Translations under genes and position numbers: made by a program | Part shown: in pieces, positions 1-6,208 of the stretch | How the letters are laid out: each line of letters starts with the position of its first letter | Numbering within the stretch: the stretch's first letter is position 1 | Notes under the pieces: model-generated | Told to the model about the DNA's origin: nothing | The model's database searches: none | The model's input: only the letters and a program-made list of their open reading frames with translations | Assembly (NCBI GenBank): GCA_020024595.1 | Contig: JAHHTO010000080.1 | Location: 1 to 10,650 of the forward strand | From: Schaedlerella sp. | Lineage (GTDB): Bacteria > Bacillota > Clostridia > Lachnospirales > Lachnospiraceae | Direction: 5' to 3' | DNA: 10,650 nt

Positions 1-1011
1 TGAAATGGTGTAAATCAGCCTCTCTAAATTGCTAGAGATCAGGATATCCATAGACGGAGATGAGGTTAGAACAAACTCCCGGTTACGATCATATCTTCCG
101 GTCTTAAAGAAATCAAACAAGACTTTATTCTCATTAGACGCACAGATTAACTTTGCAATCGGCACTCCCATCTGCTTTGCATAGTATGCTGCCAGGATAT
201 TCCCGAAATTCCCTGTCGGAACAGTCACATTAATTTCTTCACCTGCTTCAATTTCTTCATTTTCCAGTAATTTTGCATAAGCGTATACATAATAAACAAC
301 CTGTGGTACCAGACGTCCGATATTAATCGAATTCGCAGATGAGAACTGGTAACCCGCTTCTGCAAGTTCCTGTTCTAGTTTTTTATCTTCAAACAACGCT
401 TTCACACCACTCTGTGCATGATCGAAATTGCCATGAATAGCAACAACAGAAGTATTATCCCCTTTTTGTGTTACCATCTGCAATTCCTGTACTCTGCTTA
501 CGCCATTTTTCGGATAAAATACAATAATTTTTGTTCCCGGCACATCTGCAAATCCTGCCAGTGCTGCCTTTCCGGTATCTCCGGAAGTTGCTGTCAGAAT
601 TACAATCTCATTCTTCACATCATTCTTTTTTGCTGCAGTTGTCAGCAAATGTGGCAGAATAGACAATGCCATATCCTTAAATGCGATCGTTGCCCCATGG
701 AACAACTCTAGATGATAAGTGCTCCCTACCTTTACAAGAGGTGCGATCACTTCTGTGTCAAACTTGGAATCGTATGCTCTATTAATGCACGTTCTTAATT
801 CCTCCTCTGTAAAATCGGTAAAAAACTGCTTCATCACTGCATATGCCGTATCCTGATAAGACATGGATTTCAGCTGTTCCATTGTCAGATCCAGCTTCGG
901 AATCTCCACCGGAACAAACAAACCGCCATCCTCAGCCAATCCTTTTAAAATCGCCTGCGAAGCTGTAACCGTATATTCTGCATTTCTTGTGCTCTTATAC
1001 AATAAATTCAT
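1..1011 (-). CDS. thrC: Threonine synthase, C-terminal part missing (cut by window edge)
   Basis: PLP-dependent enzyme that converts O-phosphohomoserine to threonine and phosphate in the cytoplasm, the last step of threonine synthesis. I translated 337 residues from the ATG at 1009-1011 and the frame is still open at base 1. The start is supported by a purine-rich GAGG about 8 nt upstream. Seen: N-terminal YKSTRN (6-10) and a glycine-rich EDGGLFVP stretch (about 27-34), both typical of ThrC; FHGATIAFKDMAL (105-116), in which Lys112 should carry the PLP; ATSGDTGKAAL (141-151), the phosphate-binding region; PTGNFGNILAAYYAK (265-279); and SSPSMDILISSNLERL (317-331). Members of this longer subtype are usually near 490-500 residues, so about two thirds is here. 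It is the last gene visible in the argH-asd-leuC-leuD operon, 52 nt after leuD, and works downstream of asd in the same pathway. Confidence 0.96.
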   Translation of the reverse strand, partial: MNLLYKSTRNAEYTVTASQAILKGLAEDGGLFVPVEIPKLDLTMEQLKSMSYQDTAYAVMKQFFTDFTEEELRTCINRAYDSKFDTEVIAPLVKVGSTYHLELFHGATIAFKDMALSILPHLLTTAAKKNDVKNEIVILTATSGDTGKAALAGFADVPGTKIIVFYPKNGVSRVQELQMVTQKGDNTSVVAIHGNFDHAQSGVKALFEDKKLEQELAEAGYQFSSANSINIGRLVPQVVYYVYAYAKLLENEEIEAGEEINVTVPTGNFGNILAAYYAKQMGVPIAKLICASNENKVLFDFFKTGRYDRNREFVLTSSPSMDILISSNLERLIYTIS

Positions 1012-1063
1012 TCTTCTATCCTCTTCATTTTCTTTTGCGTTTCTGTGAAACCGTTTCTTTGCC

Positions 1064-1564
1064 CTATTTCTGATTATTTTGCTTACTGTTTGTATACTTT
1101 ACCAATCCGCCTGCTGCAATGAGTTTCTGCATAAACTCTGGGAACGGCTGTCCCTGAAATTCGGTTCCCTTTGTACGATTATATATCTTTCCGCTATCAA
1201 AGTCTACCTCTACCTCATCTCCTGCCTCGATGCCTTTGGCTGCCTCTGGACATTCTATGATTGGAAGTCCGATATTGATTGCATTCCTGTAGAAAATCCG
1301 TGCAAATGTTTCTGCAATGACGCAGCTTACCCCCGCTGTCTTCAAGCAAAGCGGTGCGTGTTCCCTAGAAGAACCACAGCCAAAATTTTTATTTGCCACG
1401 ATCAGATCTCCTGGCTGCACATTATTAACAAATTCCGGATCGATATCTGCCATTGCATGACTGGCAAGTTCCTGCGCATCGAATGAGTTCAGATATCTTG
1501 CCGGAATAATCACATCTGTATCTACATTATCTCCATATTTAAAAACATGTCCCAATGCCTTCAT
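1064..1564 (-). CDS. leuD: 3-isopropylmalate dehydratase small subunit
   Basis: Small (swivel domain) subunit of isopropylmalate isomerase, which with LeuC interconverts 2- and 3-isopropylmalate in leucine synthesis. It has 166 residues, the usual length of the short archaeal/clostridial-type LeuD. Seen: an N-terminal YGDNVDTDVIIPARYL stretch (10-25) and the NFGCGSSREHAP active-site loop (60-71), whose Ser-Arg contacts substrate carboxylate in this family. The residues after Ala-Arg are Tyr-Leu-Asn-Ser, not the Tyr-Leu-Arg-Thr that I recall for homoaconitase small subunits, so a role in lysine synthesis by the aminoadipate route is unlikely. The start codon overlaps the leuC stop by 4 nt (ATGA), and an AGGTG Shine-Dalgarno lies inside the end of leuC, consistent with translational coupling and equal subunit amounts. 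Citramalate isomerisation in the pyruvate route to isoleucine is a possible second activity that sequence alone does not exclude. Confidence 0.94.
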   Translation of the reverse strand: MKALGHVFKYGDNVDTDVIIPARYLNSFDAQELASHAMADIDPEFVNNVQPGDLIVANKNFGCGSSREHAPLCLKTAGVSCVIAETFARIFYRNAINIGLPIIECPEAAKGIEAGDEVEVDFDSGKIYNRTKGTEFQGQPFPEFMQKLIAAGGLVKYTNSKQNNQK

Positions 1565-2838
1565 GATCTTTCACCTACTTTCTCTGGATTCGCAATACAT
1601 CCTGCAATCGCACTTGCTGCTGCCACTTCCGGAGAAGCAAGATAGATCAAAGAATCTACGTGTCCCATTCTTCCGACAAAATTCCGGTTTGTCGTAGAAA
1701 CGCATCTCTCACCCGCAGCCATAACACCCATATGTCCGCCCATACACGGTCCACAACTCGGTGTATTAACCGCACAGCCTGCATCCACGAAAATATCAAG
1801 AAGCCCTTCTGCGATACACTGCTTATAAATCTTCTGCGTTGCCGGAATCACCATCACACGTACATCTTCGTGTACCGTATGTCCCTTCAGGATCGCTGCA
1901 GCTTTTCGCATATCCTCCATCCGCCCGTTTGTACAGGATCCGATGACCACCTGCTGAATCTTAATTGGTTCCATCGCCTCAATTTCATCAATTGTCTTTG
2001 CATTCCCTGGAAGATGCGGAAAGGCAACTGTAGGACGCACCTCAGAGAGATCAATCTCTACCACTTCATCATATTCTGCGTCCTCATCCGCAGTATAAAC
2101 TTTGTATTCCTTTTTTGTATGTTCTTTTAAATACTGCTCTGTTCTCTCATCCACTGGGAAAATACCATTCTTTGCCCCTGCTTCAATTGCCATATTCGCC
2201 ATTGTAAAGCGGTCATCCATAGACAGATTGGCAATTCCGTCTCCAGTAAACTCCATCGACTTATAAAGGGCTCCATCCACCCCGATTTTACCGATAATAT
2301 GAATGATAATATCTTTTCCACTTACATAATGCCCCGGTTTCCCTGTCAACACGAACTTGATCGCGCTTGGCACTTTAAACCACAATTCTCCGGTTGCCAT
2401 CCCCGTTGCAATATCCGTTGTTCCTACGCCCGTTGAGAATGCCCCCAATGCTCCATATGTGCAAGTATGAGAATCTGCTCCAATGATACATTCACCAGCT
2501 GCTACTACACCAGCTTCAGGTAAAATTGCATGCTCTACACCTGATTTTCCTTGTTCAAAATACCATCTTAATCCCTGTTCTCTTGCAAACTCCCTGATTG
2601 CTTTTGAATTCTCAGCAGACTTAATGTCTTTATTCGGTGTAAAATGATCCGGCACCAGAACAACCTTGTCTTTATCATATACAGTCTCTGCCATCTCTCT
2701 GAAAATTGGCAGTGCCATCGGCCCTGTAATATCATTTGCCATAACCACATCCAGATGTGCTTCGATCAATTGTCCTGCCACCACAGACTCAAGTCCCGCA
2801 TGTGCCGCCAATATTTTCTGTGTCATTGTCATTCCCAT
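1561..2838 (-). CDS. leuC: 3-isopropylmalate dehydratase large subunit
   Basis: Large, iron-sulfur subunit of isopropylmalate isomerase (aconitase superfamily). I place the start at the ATG of 2836-2838, giving 425 residues beginning MGMTMTQK, because a strong AAGGAGG lies about 8 nt upstream; the frame also opens 15 codons earlier at 2883, but that start would put the ribosome site inside the gene. The length matches the short type-2 LeuC (about 420 residues) rather than the 465-residue E. coli form. Seen: MTQKILAAHAG at the N-terminus, GADSHTCTYGALGAFSTGVGTTD (about 120-142), GSCTNGRMEDMR with Cys302, and PSCGPCMGG with Cys362 and Cys365. These three cysteines are the expected [4Fe-4S] ligands. 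It follows asd by 48 nt and overlaps leuD by 4 nt. leuA and leuB are not in this window, so the rest of the leucine pathway must be encoded elsewhere. Confidence 0.94.
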   Translation of the reverse strand: MGMTMTQKILAAHAGLESVVAGQLIEAHLDVVMANDITGPMALPIFREMAETVYDKDKVVLVPDHFTPNKDIKSAENSKAIREFAREQGLRWYFEQGKSGVEHAILPEAGVVAAGECIIGADSHTCTYGALGAFSTGVGTTDIATGMATGELWFKVPSAIKFVLTGKPGHYVSGKDIIIHIIGKIGVDGALYKSMEFTGDGIANLSMDDRFTMANMAIEAGAKNGIFPVDERTEQYLKEHTKKEYKVYTADEDAEYDEVVEIDLSEVRPTVAFPHLPGNAKTIDEIEAMEPIKIQQVVIGSCTNGRMEDMRKAAAILKGHTVHEDVRVMVIPATQKIYKQCIAEGLLDIFVDAGCAVNTPSCGPCMGGHMGVMAAGERCVSTTNRNFVGRMGHVDSLIYLASPEVAAASAIAGCIANPEKVGERS

Positions 2839-2886
2839 TGTGACATCCTCCTTGTAATTTCCGGTATCTTTTCCCCGCTTCAAGTC

Positions 2887-3972
2887 TTATTTACTGCTAA
2901 TATAGCCTTTTGCCGTCAATGCCTCTGCGCAGAGCACCGCACCTCCTGCAGCACCTCTGATGGTATTGTGTGACAGTCCAACAAACTTGAAATCAAACAT
3001 AGAATCTTCTCTTAAACGTCCAATAGATACGCCCATTCCATTCTCATAATCCACATCCATTTTAACCTGCGGACGATTGTCATCTTCCAAATACTGAATA
3101 AATTGCTTTGGAGCGCTCGGAAGGTTTGCTTCCTGTGGAAATCCTTTGAAATCCACCAGTTTTTCAATCAACTGTTCCTTGGTCGGCTTCTTTTCAAAAT
3201 TGATGAATACTGCGGCTGTATGTCCGTTTAATACCGGCACACGAATACACTGACATGTAATCTTCGGTGCGTCTGCTTTTATAATCTCGCCGTCACCTAC
3301 TTTGCCAAGTACGCGAAGCGGCTCCTGCTCACTCTTCTCTTCCTCTCCGCCAATATACGGAATGATATTCTCCACCATTTCAGGCCAGTCTTTAAATGTC
3401 TTTCCTGCTCCAGAAATTGCCTGATATGTTGTTGCCACTACTTCCTTTGGTCCAAACTCCTCCCACGCCGCAAGACATGGTGTATAACTTTGGATGGAAC
3501 AATTTGGTTTTACCGCGATGAATCCTCGGGTTGTTCCCAAACGTTTTCTCTGTGATTCAATAATCTCAAAGTGCTCTACATTAATCTCCGGCACAACCAT
3601 TGGTACATCTGGTGTCCAGCGGTGCGCGCTATTGTTGGAAACAACTGGTGTTTCTGTCTTCGCATAAGCTTCTTCAATTGCTTTGATTTCCTCTTTTGTC
3701 ATATCGACTGCGCTGAATACAAAATCCACGGTAGCTGCAACTTTCTCTACTTCATTGACATTTGACACGATCAGTTTTTTCACTGCTTCCGGCATCGGTG
3801 TTGTCATTTTCCAGCGATCTCCCACTGCTTCTTCATACGTCCTGCCTGCCGAGCGCGGACTTGCCGCCACTGTTACAACTTCAAACCACGGATGATTCTC
3901 CAACAGAGAAATAAATCTCTGTCCGACCATTCCGGTCGCTCCCAAAATACCAACTCTTAATTTTTTATCCAT
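2887..3972 (-). CDS. asd: Aspartate-semialdehyde dehydrogenase (archaeal/fungal-type family)
   Basis: Reduces 4-aspartyl phosphate to aspartate 4-semialdehyde with NADPH, the branch point for lysine (and peptidoglycan diaminopimelate), threonine and methionine. It has 361 residues. Seen: nucleotide-binding GILGATGMVGQRF (8-20); SNNSAHR (112-118); the catalytic KPNCSIQ with Cys158; YQAISGAGKT (183-192); IPYIGGEEEKSEQE (204-217); RVPVLNGHT (244-252) with the substrate-binding arginine Arg244 and catalytic base His251; and a C-terminal GAAGGAV. The GGEEEK insert and the RVPVxxGHT form are those of the archaeal/fungal-type ASADH family rather than of the E. coli or B. subtilis enzymes. The start has AGAGGAG 7 nt upstream. 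The gene lies 30 nt after argH and 48 nt before leuC, so it is in the same transcription unit, and ThrC, two genes later, works in a branch fed by its product. Confidence 0.96.
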   Translation of the reverse strand: MDKKLRVGILGATGMVGQRFISLLENHPWFEVVTVAASPRSAGRTYEEAVGDRWKMTTPMPEAVKKLIVSNVNEVEKVAATVDFVFSAVDMTKEEIKAIEEAYAKTETPVVSNNSAHRWTPDVPMVVPEINVEHFEIIESQRKRLGTTRGFIAVKPNCSIQSYTPCLAAWEEFGPKEVVATTYQAISGAGKTFKDWPEMVENIIPYIGGEEEKSEQEPLRVLGKVGDGEIIKADAPKITCQCIRVPVLNGHTAAVFINFEKKPTKEQLIEKLVDFKGFPQEANLPSAPKQFIQYLEDDNRPQVKMDVDYENGMGVSIGRLREDSMFDFKFVGLSHNTIRGAAGGAVLCAEALTAKGYISSK

Positions 3973-4002
3973 TTTTCTGCTCCTCTCTTTTGTTAACTTA
4001 CA

Positions 4003-5382
4003 TTACGCCTCGTCCAGATCAGCCTCTTCTATCGCAATGACTCTCTTCATTGCTTCCTGCCCCGGTGCACCAATGGTATTACGCATCTTTACACAAGTTT
4101 CCATACTGATCGCATCATAAATATCATCTTCAAATACCGGTGAAATCGCCTTGAACTCTTCCAGACTCATATCATCCAGTGCAATATTTTTCTCGATACA
4201 ATGTAGAACAAGCTGTCCCACAATACCATGCGCATCCCGGAACGGTACTCCATGATTTACCAAGTAATCTGCTGCATCCGTAGCATTTGTAAAGCCATGT
4301 TTCGCACTGTCTTCCATCCGCTTCGTATTGAATTTCATTGTAGCGATCATTCCAGTAAATAATGACAGACATCCTTTCGTTGTATCAATGGCGTCAAAAG
4401 CAAATTCCTTATCTTCCTGCATATCTTTATTATATGCAAGTGGAATTCCTTTCATCGTTGTCAATAGAGATACCAGCGCACCATACACGCGTCCTGTCTT
4501 ACCACGGACTAATTCTGCAATATCCGGATTCTTTTTCTGGGGCATAATACTACTTCCGGTACTGTACGCATCATCCAGTTCCACAAACTGATATTCATTG
4601 GAATTCCAGATGATGATTTCCTCCGAAAACCGGCTCAAATGCATCATCACTGTAGACATCGCTGATAACAGCTCAATCAAGTAATCTCTGTCTGCAACAG
4701 AATCCATACTGTTTCGTGTTGCCCCTTCAAAATCCAGAAGTTCTGCAGTATATTCTCGATCTAGCGGATAAGTTGTTCCTGCCAAAGCACCCGAGCCGAG
4801 CGGACAGTAATTCATTCGTTTGTAAATATCTTTCATTCTGGAACGATCTCTTTTGAACATTTCAAAATATGCTCCCAAATGATGTGCCAACGTAATCGGC
4901 TGTGCTTTCTGTAAATGTGTGAACCCCGGCATATATGTATCCAGATTCTCCTTCATCAGCTTCAGCAACTCTTCCAAAAGCGCCTTCAAAAGCTGATCTA
5001 ATTCCAAGATCTCATCCCTGGTATACAATTTCATATCCAGAGCGACCTGATCATTCCTGCTTCGTCCGGTATGCAGCTTCTTACCCACATCTCCGATTCT
5101 TTCTATCAGATTTGCCTCCACAAAACTATGGATGTCTTCATATTCATCTGTAATCTGTAATCTTCCATTCTCTACATCCTGCTGAATTGATTCCAATCCT
5201 TCAATAATCTTGTTCTTCTCCTCTGCGTTCAGAACACCCTGTTTCTCTAACATTGTCACATGTGCAATACTTCCACGGATATCCTGCTTATAAAATCGCT
5301 TATCAAAAGAAATGGACGCATTGAACTGATATACTAACTGGTCTGTTTCTTTTGTAAAACGACCTCCCCATAACTGTGCCAT
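4003..5382 (-). CDS. argH: Argininosuccinate lyase
   Basis: Cleaves argininosuccinate to arginine and fumarate, the last step of arginine synthesis; a cytoplasmic homotetramer of the fumarase/aspartase superfamily. It has 459 residues, the normal length. Seen: the characteristic start MAQLWGGRFT; EDIHSFVE (82-89); HTGRSRNDQVALD (104-116); GFTHLQKAQPITLAHH (153-168), holding the conserved Thr-His and the downstream His; and the superfamily signature GSSIMPQKKNPD (276-287), whose serine is the catalytic acid/base on the mobile loop. The start has an AGAGGG about 7 nt upstream. It is the first gene of the minus-strand operon, directly behind the promoter at 5435-5463. argG and other arginine genes are not in the window, so its leading position in an otherwise aspartate-family and branched-chain operon is unusual. 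Confidence 0.98.
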   Translation of the reverse strand: MAQLWGGRFTKETDQLVYQFNASISFDKRFYKQDIRGSIAHVTMLEKQGVLNAEEKNKIIEGLESIQQDVENGRLQITDEYEDIHSFVEANLIERIGDVGKKLHTGRSRNDQVALDMKLYTRDEILELDQLLKALLEELLKLMKENLDTYMPGFTHLQKAQPITLAHHLGAYFEMFKRDRSRMKDIYKRMNYCPLGSGALAGTTYPLDREYTAELLDFEGATRNSMDSVADRDYLIELLSAMSTVMMHLSRFSEEIIIWNSNEYQFVELDDAYSTGSSIMPQKKNPDIAELVRGKTGRVYGALVSLLTTMKGIPLAYNKDMQEDKEFAFDAIDTTKGCLSLFTGMIATMKFNTKRMEDSAKHGFTNATDAADYLVNHGVPFRDAHGIVGQLVLHCIEKNIALDDMSLEEFKAISPVFEDDIYDAISMETCVKMRNTIGAPGQEAMKRVIAIEEADLDEA

Positions 5383-5420
5383 CTTTTTTCCCTCTTTTCT
5401 GTTGACTCCTAAAAATATCT

Positions 5421-5438
5421 TTATAGTTCGTTATAGTT
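5421..5438 (-). repeat. Two direct repeats of TTATAGTT, 10-bp period, at the argH start region
   Basis: TTATAGTT occurs at 5421-5428 and again at 5431-5438 (read on the minus strand as two AACTATAA units). The 10-bp period places both copies on one face of the helix. The promoter-proximal copy overlaps the -10 element and the other covers the expected transcription start. Such an arrangement could bind a regulator, but no known operator is recognised. Confidence 0.5.
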
Positions 5439-5463
5439 TATCACAGTAACGTGTGAATGTAAA
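5435..5463 (-). promoter_or_regulatory. Likely sigma-A promoter of the argH-asd-leuCD-thrC operon
   Basis: On the minus strand TTTACA (5458-5463, 5 of 6 to TTGACA) is followed after exactly 17 bp by TAAACT (5435-5440, 4 of 6 to TATAAT). Transcription would begin near 5428, leaving a leader of about 45 nt before argH. No riboswitch, T-box or terminator fits in that leader, so control, if any, is likely by a DNA-binding protein. Confidence 0.55.
5441..5456. promoter_or_regulatory. Palindrome TCACA-N6-TGTGA filling the argH promoter spacer
   Basis: A 5-bp perfect inverted repeat with a 6-bp gap lies wholly between the -35 and -10 elements, where a bound dimer would block RNA polymerase. The half-sites are in the opposite order to the Crp half-sites (TGTGA-N6-TCACA), and it does not resemble the ArgR box as I know it. 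The regulator is unknown; chance occurrence of a 5-bp palindrome is possible. Confidence 0.35.
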
Positions 5464-5482
5464 CCATCTACTACGGTTCTTT

Positions 5483-6118
5483 TTATAATTCTTCCATTTG
5501 CCGTTCCCTCATAGAAAATACACAGCCACAGTAATCTTGCCTGTATAAACCATATTCTCCAGACAACTCAATGGAACGCTTGTAACCATTTTTCTTCTTA
5601 AAATCCGAAAACAGATACTGTACATCATATTCACTCGCAAGTTTTGCACCAATCTCATTTAACTTCTGTGCATTCTTCATCGGGCTGATGCTGAGTGTTG
5701 TTGTAAAATAATCAAACCCCTGTTCTGCTGCTAATTCTGCTGTTTCACGCAGACGCAGTTCATAACAGCGAAAACATCTTTCTCCCCCTTCTTGAACTTT
5801 CTCCAGACCCTTTGCCATCTCATAAAATTTCTTAGTATCATAATTTCCCGCCAGAAAAGATACTGGGTATTTAAACGTCATATCATGAATCAACATCTGC
5901 TGCTCTTCCACACGTTTTGCATACTCGCTCTCCGGATAAATATTCGGGTTGTAATAAAACACGGTAATCTCAAAAAAATCAGAAAGATACTCCAACACAT
6001 AACTGCTGCATGGCGCACAGCAGCTGTGCACCAGAAGACGCGGTATCTTCTCTTCCTTTTTCAATTTCTGAAGTTCCTTGTCCAACTCTTTTTGATAATT
6101 GATCTTCGGTTCATTCAT
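5483..6118 (-). CDS. queH: Epoxyqueuosine reductase QueH
   Basis: Reduces epoxyqueuosine to queuosine at position 34 of tRNAs with GUN anticodons, the last step of queuosine synthesis, replacing the cobalamin enzyme QueG. It has 211 residues, typical of QueH (former DUF208). Seen: HSCCAPCSSYVLEYL (31-45) with Cys33, Cys34 and Cys37; YYNPNIYP (55-62); ERCFRCYELRL (113-123) with Cys115 and Cys118; TTTLSISP (139-146); and YCGCVFS (196-202) with Cys197 and Cys199. These cysteines are the expected ligands of the [4Fe-4S] cluster and the adjacent metal. The N-terminal 25 residues are a Lys/Glu-rich helix before the first strand. The start has AGGAG about 9 nt upstream. It appears to be monocistronic: a terminator/promoter element precedes it, and the argH promoter follows 20 nt after its stop. 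Confidence 0.93.
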   Translation of the reverse strand: MNEPKINYQKELDKELQKLKKEEKIPRLLVHSCCAPCSSYVLEYLSDFFEITVFYYNPNIYPESEYAKRVEEQQMLIHDMTFKYPVSFLAGNYDTKKFYEMAKGLEKVQEGGERCFRCYELRLRETAELAAEQGFDYFTTTLSISPMKNAQKLNEIGAKLASEYDVQYLFSDFKKKNGYKRSIELSGEYGLYRQDYCGCVFSMRERQMEEL

Positions 6119-6139
6119 GTTTCTATTCTCCTATATACT

Positions 6140-6204
6140 AAAAAAATCCCCCTGCCTTTTACTATAACACGACTCTACGTATCTTTGCAAAAAAGCAAGG
6201 GGAT
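6140..6204 (-). terminator. Intrinsic terminator after the transporter gene, with a promoter in its loop
   Basis: On the minus strand the arm ATCCCCTTGC (6195-6204) pairs with GCAGGGGGAT (6146-6155), one G-U wobble; after a single bulged G the stem can extend by TTTT/AAAA. Seven Ts follow (6140-6146, the last also pairing). The 5' arm begins only 4 nt after the transporter stop codon. The loop is unusually long (about 30-39 nt) and holds the likely queH promoter. Confidence 0.75.
6161..6190 (-). promoter_or_regulatory. queH: Likely queH promoter inside the terminator loop
   Basis: TTGCAA (6185-6190, 4 of 6 to the -35 consensus) and TATAGT (6161-6166, 5 of 6 to the -10) are 18 bp apart on the minus strand. 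Initiation would fall near 6154, within the 3' arm of the terminator, so a transcript from here lacks the 5' arm and would read through into queH. Confidence 0.5.
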
Positions 6205-6208
6205 GTGA

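Noticed and set aside
1079..2130. Plus-strand open frames antisense to leuD and leuC
   Set aside because: They are rich in Cys, His and Ser, have no ribosome sites, and lie wholly opposite well-recognised genes; shadows of real coding frames.
1064..2838. LeuCD as homoaconitase for aminoadipate-route lysine synthesis
   Set aside because: The LeuD loop lacks the Tyr-Leu-Arg-Thr feature I associate with homoaconitase, and no other aminoadipate-pathway gene is present.
2839..2883. Upstream start for LeuC adding 15 residues
   Set aside because: The strong AAGGAGG lies inside this stretch and serves the ATG at 2838; the extra residues do not look like a LeuC N-terminus.
5383..5434. T-box or other attenuator leader before argH
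   Set aside because: The stretch is too short and has no T-box motif, no hairpin followed by a T-run and no leader peptide with repeated codons.
5464..5482. Terminator after queH
   Set aside because: Only a 4-bp AACC/GGTT pairing can be formed and no T-run follows, so I cannot support one.
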